A stretch of 64,000 nt of DNA. Source: DAOUJW01 sp034422115 (GTDB lineage Bacteria > Chloroflexota > Dehalococcoidia > Lucifugimonadales > UBA2985). This document shows positions 60,315 to 64,000 of the stretch, one piece after another. The stretch covers positions 248,001 through 312,000 of the forward strand of contig DAOUJW010000017.1 in NCBI GenBank assembly GCA_034422115.1. Reading direction: 5' to 3'. The notes beneath the pieces were generated by a model that saw nothing but the letters and a program-made list of their open reading frames with translations, was not told the origin of the DNA and made no database searches. How positions within the stretch are numbered: position 1 is the stretch's first letter; the number at the start of each line of letters is the position of its first letter. Position numbers and translations under genes: made by a program.

Positions 60315-60354
60315 GGCTGCCCCTCGCATCAGTTGCGAGGGGCAGCCTTCTTTT
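60315..60354 (+). terminator. Intrinsic terminator after array copy 9
   Basis: A perfect 14-bp stem GGCTGCCCCTCGCA / TGCGAGGGGCAGCC with loop TCAGT, then TTCTTTT. Confidence 0.9.
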
Positions 60355-60377
60355 GCATAAACCCCGGCGGATTTCCA

Positions 60378-60406
60378 TTGACAAGCTGAACGCTTGATGC
60401 TAGCCT
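60378..60406 (+). promoter_or_regulatory. Array promoter 10
   Basis: TTGACA (60378-60383), 17 bp, extended TGC-TAGCCT (60401-60406). Confidence 0.8.
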
Positions 60407-60444
60407 ATCCGCCATCTGTATCCACAAAGATAGGAGGGAAGCAT

Positions 60445-62406
60445 ATGCGCTTACGGAATCCGTCGATTTTGAGGCCAATAATAGCCGTTCTGGCTGTTGC
60501 CATGCTCGCGGTGGCGCTGGCGTGTGCGAGTGAGGAGGAACCAACCACTGCGCCCACGGCTGCTCCAACTCCTACAACGCCGGCCGCGTCAACGCCGTTG
60601 ACAGTTGGGCAGGCCACGGCTACACCTGTGACTGATACGGTGTCCGATGACATTCCGTGGATGGACCGATACTTGCAGAGTCCCGGCTACGACCCGGCCT
60701 GGGGCCAGCCCGTTGAGGGCGGGACCTTTGTGTTTGGAGCCCAGCGGGACAACACAACCTTCAACCATGCTATACAGGGATGCTGCTACAACCACGGTTG
60801 CTTCCGCGGCCTTCCCACCAACTCCCTGTTCCGCATAGACGCCTGGACGGGAGACCTCACTGCCATTGAGGGTGACCTGGTGGAATCCTGGGAGATGTCT
60901 GAGGACGGTCTTACACTGACCATGCAGCTGCGCGAGGGCGTGAAGTTCTTTGAGCAGATGGCTGAAGAGTCGGAGGTGCCTGCTGAGTACAACGGTGGTC
61001 AGATCCTCGGAGATGAGTTCGTCTGCGAGGACGCCAAGGCCACCTATGAGCGTTTCGTGTGGCCGCCCGACTTTAGAGTAGGTAAGTGGCCGTATACCCA
61101 GGGCCCGGCGCAGTTGTCACACCTTGACAGCGTAAGCTGCCCGGACGGCGACCGGGGCTACACCTTTGTGATGCACTTCTCGGAGCCCAGGGGTAAGACT
61201 TTGGGTATCCTGGCCGGCCGCGCAGCGACAATTCATGACAAGGACTACATCGCCTGGCTGCACGCCTACGGCGAAGAGACGGGCGAGCAGTACCTGGACA
61301 CGGAAGTCCCCGGCAACTTCTATTCCATGCACGGCACGGGGCCGTTCATACCGGATGAGATTAACCTGAACGTCAGCAACGACTTCATTGCCAATCCCAC
61401 CTACTTCAGGGAGGGGCTGCCGCTGATAGACGTCTATCGCAACGTGGTGATCAAGGACATCGGCAGCCGCTTCACTGCGCTGGCAACGGGCAAGGTACAC
61501 TACATGGGTGAGGGCAGTTGGAGCATGACGCCCGGCCAGGCTGAGCAGGCCATTCGGGACTTCCCGGACCGGATTGTCATCAACAACCAGCTGAACCACT
61601 GGGCCAGGACCCTGGCCTTCGGCTCCAACGCGCCCTGGGACGACGTGCGGGTGAGGAAGGCCCTCAGCCTGGCGATTGACCGGGACGGCTGGTTGGCCTT
61701 CTACCGGATATCCGGCTACGAGGGCATGAAGCTGGCGCACACCATGGCCCCCGGGACCTACTACGCTCCGACGGATGAGGAGATACGGACGTGGCCCGGC
61801 TATCGGCAGCCGAAGGACGAGGACGTGGCTGAGGCTAACCGTCTGATGGACGAGGTGTTCGGCCCGGGCGAGCGGCCCTCTGCCAAGTGCATGGCCGTGA
61901 CTACGGACCAGTCCGACATCGATGCGTGTCTCTACATTATTGACACGCTGAAGAAGAGCCTCGGCATGGAGGTATCTTCAGACTTCATGGAGGCGGCAGC
62001 CAGGACCGAGATCCAGACTACCGGCAACTTCGACTTCACCATCACGTCCTTCGTGTCGTCCACCATTGGTGACCCGGATGACGACCTGTACAACAACTAC
62101 ATTCCGGCGTTCATCTCCTCCTCTTCCAAGCAGTTCATGAATGCTCGCTGGGAAGAGCAGCCTGAGGTCATGGCTGAAGTACAGCAGATGATTGAGGGCC
62201 AGTCGGCGGAGTTGGACCCGGTTAAGAGAAGGGCGCTGGTGGCGGACCTGGACCAGAAGCTCCTGAACGACGTTTCACAGTACGTCCTGATTGGCTGGAG
62301 CCTCATCTTCCCGGGCTGGAGGGTGGAGTTGAAGGGCTGGAAGGGCTACGACCTGTACTCCAACACCAAGTACGTAATGCACGAGAGGATGTGGATAGTC
62401 AAGTAG
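60445..62406 (+). CDS. Solute-binding lipoprotein, family 5, array copy 10
   Basis: A 653-residue lipoprotein (lipobox AVALAC). ATG 60445 follows TAGGAGGG. The block reads GKVHYMGEGSW and DRIVINN. The segment RVGKWPYTQGPAQLSHLDS is unique. The later VTTDQSDIDACLYIIDTLKK part matches copies 3 and 6. The C-terminus ends MWIVK. Its own promoter and a strong terminator bracket it. Confidence 0.92.
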   Translation: MRLRNPSILRPIIAVLAVAMLAVALACASEEEPTTAPTAAPTPTTPAASTPLTVGQATATPVTDTVSDDIPWMDRYLQSPGYDPAWGQPVEGGTFVFGAQRDNTTFNHAIQGCCYNHGCFRGLPTNSLFRIDAWTGDLTAIEGDLVESWEMSEDGLTLTMQLREGVKFFEQMAEESEVPAEYNGGQILGDEFVCEDAKATYERFVWPPDFRVGKWPYTQGPAQLSHLDSVSCPDGDRGYTFVMHFSEPRGKTLGILAGRAATIHDKDYIAWLHAYGEETGEQYLDTEVPGNFYSMHGTGPFIPDEINLNVSNDFIANPTYFREGLPLIDVYRNVVIKDIGSRFTALATGKVHYMGEGSWSMTPGQAEQAIRDFPDRIVINNQLNHWARTLAFGSNAPWDDVRVRKALSLAIDRDGWLAFYRISGYEGMKLAHTMAPGTYYAPTDEEIRTWPGYRQPKDEDVAEANRLMDEVFGPGERPSAKCMAVTTDQSDIDACLYIIDTLKKSLGMEVSSDFMEAAARTEIQTTGNFDFTITSFVSSTIGDPDDDLYNNYIPAFISSSSKQFMNARWEEQPEVMAEVQQMIEGQSAELDPVKRRALVADLDQKLLNDVSQYVLIGWSLIFPGWRVELKGWKGYDLYSNTKYVMHERMWIVK

Positions 62407-62442
62407 CGCACCCGGCCGCTTGACCGGATTCCAGGTTCAACG

Positions 62443-62490
62443 GGCTGCCCCTTGCAATCGTTGCGAGGGGCAGCCTCTTTCTTTATTTTA
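62443..62490 (+). terminator. Intrinsic terminator after array copy 10
   Basis: A 15-bp stem GGCTGCCCCTTGCAA / TTGCGAGGGGCAGCC, then TCTTTCTTTATTTT. This is a very strong terminator. Confidence 0.92.
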
Positions 62491-62619
62491 GGGCGTTCCC
62501 AGGGTTTCTAATGAACTTCCACAATCCAACTCAGAGCGTAGCCATATATCTCGTCGCGACAGCGCGTATGGTGACATAAATCGTAGGCTGCGCGCTCTTA
62601 GCATCCGATTAGGTTCCAT

Positions 62620-62648
62620 TTGACAAACGAGATAGGTAGTGCTAGCCT
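62620..62648 (+). promoter_or_regulatory. Array promoter 11
   Basis: TTGACA (62620-62625), 17 bp, extended TGC-TAGCCT (62643-62648). Confidence 0.8.
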
Positions 62649-62682
62649 TCCCCAAATTTGCATCTGCCAAGGAGGGTGGTAT

Positions 62683-64000
62683 ATGAAGTTAAGCAGTCCG
62701 TCGATCCTTAGACCGCTAGTTGCGATACTAGCGGTAACCATGCTGGCCGTAGCGCTGGCGTGCGCGAGTGAGGAGGAGCCAACTACTGCTCCCACCGCCG
62801 CGCCCACACCTACGACGCCGGCCGCGTCTACTCCCCTAACAGTAGACATGCAGGCGACGAACACGCCTGTGCCGGATGCCATGGATATGGACCTCACATG
62901 GATGGAACGGTACCTCAAGAGCCCCGGCTACGACGAGGCGTGGGGAGAGCCCATAGAGGGCGGTACCTTCATCTTTGGCGCACAGCGAGACGGGACGACC
63001 TTCCACCCCTTTGAGCAGTCCTGCTGCTACACCCACGGGTGCTATGCAGGCCTGCCCATGAACTCCCTGTTCCGCATCGACGCCTGGACGGGTGACCTGA
63101 CCACTGTTGAGGGTGACCTGGTTGAGAGCTGGGAGCTGTCGGAGGACGGCAAGACCCTGACGATGAACCTGCGGCAGGGTGTCACGTTCTTCAGTGCAGA
63201 GGACCTCTCGGCTCAGGCTACGCCGACGGTTGTGCCCGCTGAGTTCGAGGGCGGCCAGATCCTTGGAGACGAGTTCGTTTGCGAGGACGCCAAGGCCTCA
63301 ATTGACAGATACAGATGGCCTCCGGAGTGGGAGCCGAGGATTACGCGAGGCGTGTCATATATAGGACACCTTGAGGCGACCAGCTGTCCTGACGGTGACC
63401 GTGGGTACACCTTCGTAATGCACTTCACGGAACCCAGAGGAAAGACCCTGGGCATTCTGGGCGGCGACGCGGCGACCATGTTCGACAAGGACCACATCGC
63501 CTGGATGAACGCATTCGGCGAGGAGAACGGAACGTCCTTCCTGGACAACGAAGTTCCGGACAACTTCTACGCCCAGATAGGAACTGGCGCCTTCATGCCG
63601 GTTGAGATCAACCGCAGCGTGTTCACCATGTACCACGCCAACCCCAGCTACTGGCGCGAGGGACTGCCTCTGCTGGACCGGTACCAGAACGTGGTGATCA
63701 AGGACATCGGCAGCCGGTTCACGGCTCTGGCCACCGGCAAGATCCACTACATGGGAGAGGGAAGCTGGAGCATGACGCCCGGTCAGGCTGAGCAGGCCAT
63801 TCGTGACTTCCCGGACCGGATTGTCATCAACAACCAGCTGAACCACTGGGCCCGGACCATCGCCTTTGGCTCTAACCCGCCCTGGGATGACGTGCGAGTC
63901 AGAAGGGCCATCAGCCTGGCGATCAACCGCGACGGCTGGCTGGACTTCTACAGAATAGGCGGCTACGAGGGGATGAAGCTGGCCCACACCATGGCCCCAG
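62683..64000 (+). CDS. Solute-binding lipoprotein, family 5, array copy 11 (3' end outside window)
   Basis: At least 439 codons to the window edge. The signal is MKLSSPSILRPLVAI with lipobox AVALAC. ATG 62683 follows CCAAGGAGGG. The loop after VTFFSAEDLSAQATP is longer than in all other copies. The conserved block ends DRIVINN. Its own consensus promoter precedes it. The array therefore continues beyond the right edge. Confidence 0.9.
   Translation, partial: MKLSSPSILRPLVAILAVTMLAVALACASEEEPTTAPTAAPTPTTPAASTPLTVDMQATNTPVPDAMDMDLTWMERYLKSPGYDEAWGEPIEGGTFIFGAQRDGTTFHPFEQSCCYTHGCYAGLPMNSLFRIDAWTGDLTTVEGDLVESWELSEDGKTLTMNLRQGVTFFSAEDLSAQATPTVVPAEFEGGQILGDEFVCEDAKASIDRYRWPPEWEPRITRGVSYIGHLEATSCPDGDRGYTFVMHFTEPRGKTLGILGGDAATMFDKDHIAWMNAFGEENGTSFLDNEVPDNFYAQIGTGAFMPVEINRSVFTMYHANPSYWREGLPLLDRYQNVVIKDIGSRFTALATGKIHYMGEGSWSMTPGQAEQAIRDFPDRIVINNQLNHWARTIAFGSNPPWDDVRVRRAISLAINRDGWLDFYRIGGYEGMKLAHTMAP

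Noticed and set aside
41302..64000. CRISPR array or non-coding tandem repeat
   Set aside because: The repeat unit of about 2 kb is a protein-coding gene with promoter and terminator; no short direct repeats with unique spacers are present in the window.
41302..64000. Array proteins as nickel-binding proteins because of Cys/His motif CCYTHGC
   Set aside because: The motif is suggestive of metal or disulfide, but family-5 proteins bind many ligands and no metal-uptake genes are nearby; ligand cannot be assigned.

Overview
This 64 kb window is GC-rich bacterial chromosome with no phage or plasmid genes. The gene set fits a Chloroflexota genome, most likely the Dehalococcoidia/SAR202 side: solute-binding lipoproteins with Pro/Thr-rich linkers, orphan CoxS/CoxM subunits, MetE-like core proteins, DUF362 and BFN-type nuclease genes. 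That placement is inference, because no rRNA or phylogenetic marker was analysed.

Layout. Positions 1-5.7 kb (minus strand) hold a probable operon of a coiled-coil membrane protein, a membrane-anchored Asp-box (sialidase-like) beta-propeller and a large family-5 solute-binding protein cut by the window edge. Positions 6-8 kb hold small genes: three zinc-ribbon proteins, a DUF1801 protein and a tandem pair of unrecognised small membrane proteins. Positions 8-10 kb (minus) hold CoxM and CoxS subunits followed by an ArsC/Spx-type protein with an in-frame UGA exactly at the active-site cysteine, a strong selenoprotein candidate. Positions 10-17 kb hold two small membrane proteins, a repeat-rich gap, a ThDP enzyme, an M1 aminopeptidase and an alpha/beta hydrolase. 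Positions 17-25 kb hold a DUF3800 protein, two overlapping MetE-like genes, queG, and a HAD / DUF362 / split-transketolase cluster. Positions 25-35 kb hold a putative metalloprotease lipoprotein, a BFN nuclease, glutamate dehydrogenase, a membrane-anchored J-domain protein, a methyltransferase, a pseudo-hydrolase fused to a macro domain, a CitE-like lyase, folB and a thioredoxin-like lipoprotein. Positions 35.9-39.8 kb are a replication operon: rplI, dnaB, a DnaD-domain gene and a loader-like gene with two tandem AAA+ ATPase domains.

From tRNA-Glu (41.1 kb) to the right edge the window is one tandem array of eleven paralogous family-5 solute-binding lipoproteins, all on the plus strand and about 650 residues each, the last one cut by the edge. 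No permease or ATPase gene is interspersed. Eight copies carry their own near-identical promoter (TTGACA, 17 bp, then TGN-TAGCCT) and a shared leader motif, and most end in a strong intrinsic terminator. The array is therefore a series of monocistronic cassettes. A block of about 49 residues is almost invariant across copies while other segments swap similarity between non-adjacent copies, which suggests gene conversion or strong selection. This array is the most distinctive structure here; the UGA-containing ArsC-like gene, the double-AAA+ loader and the hydrolase-macro fusion come next.

The gaps carry several families of short inverted-repeat elements shared between distant loci.
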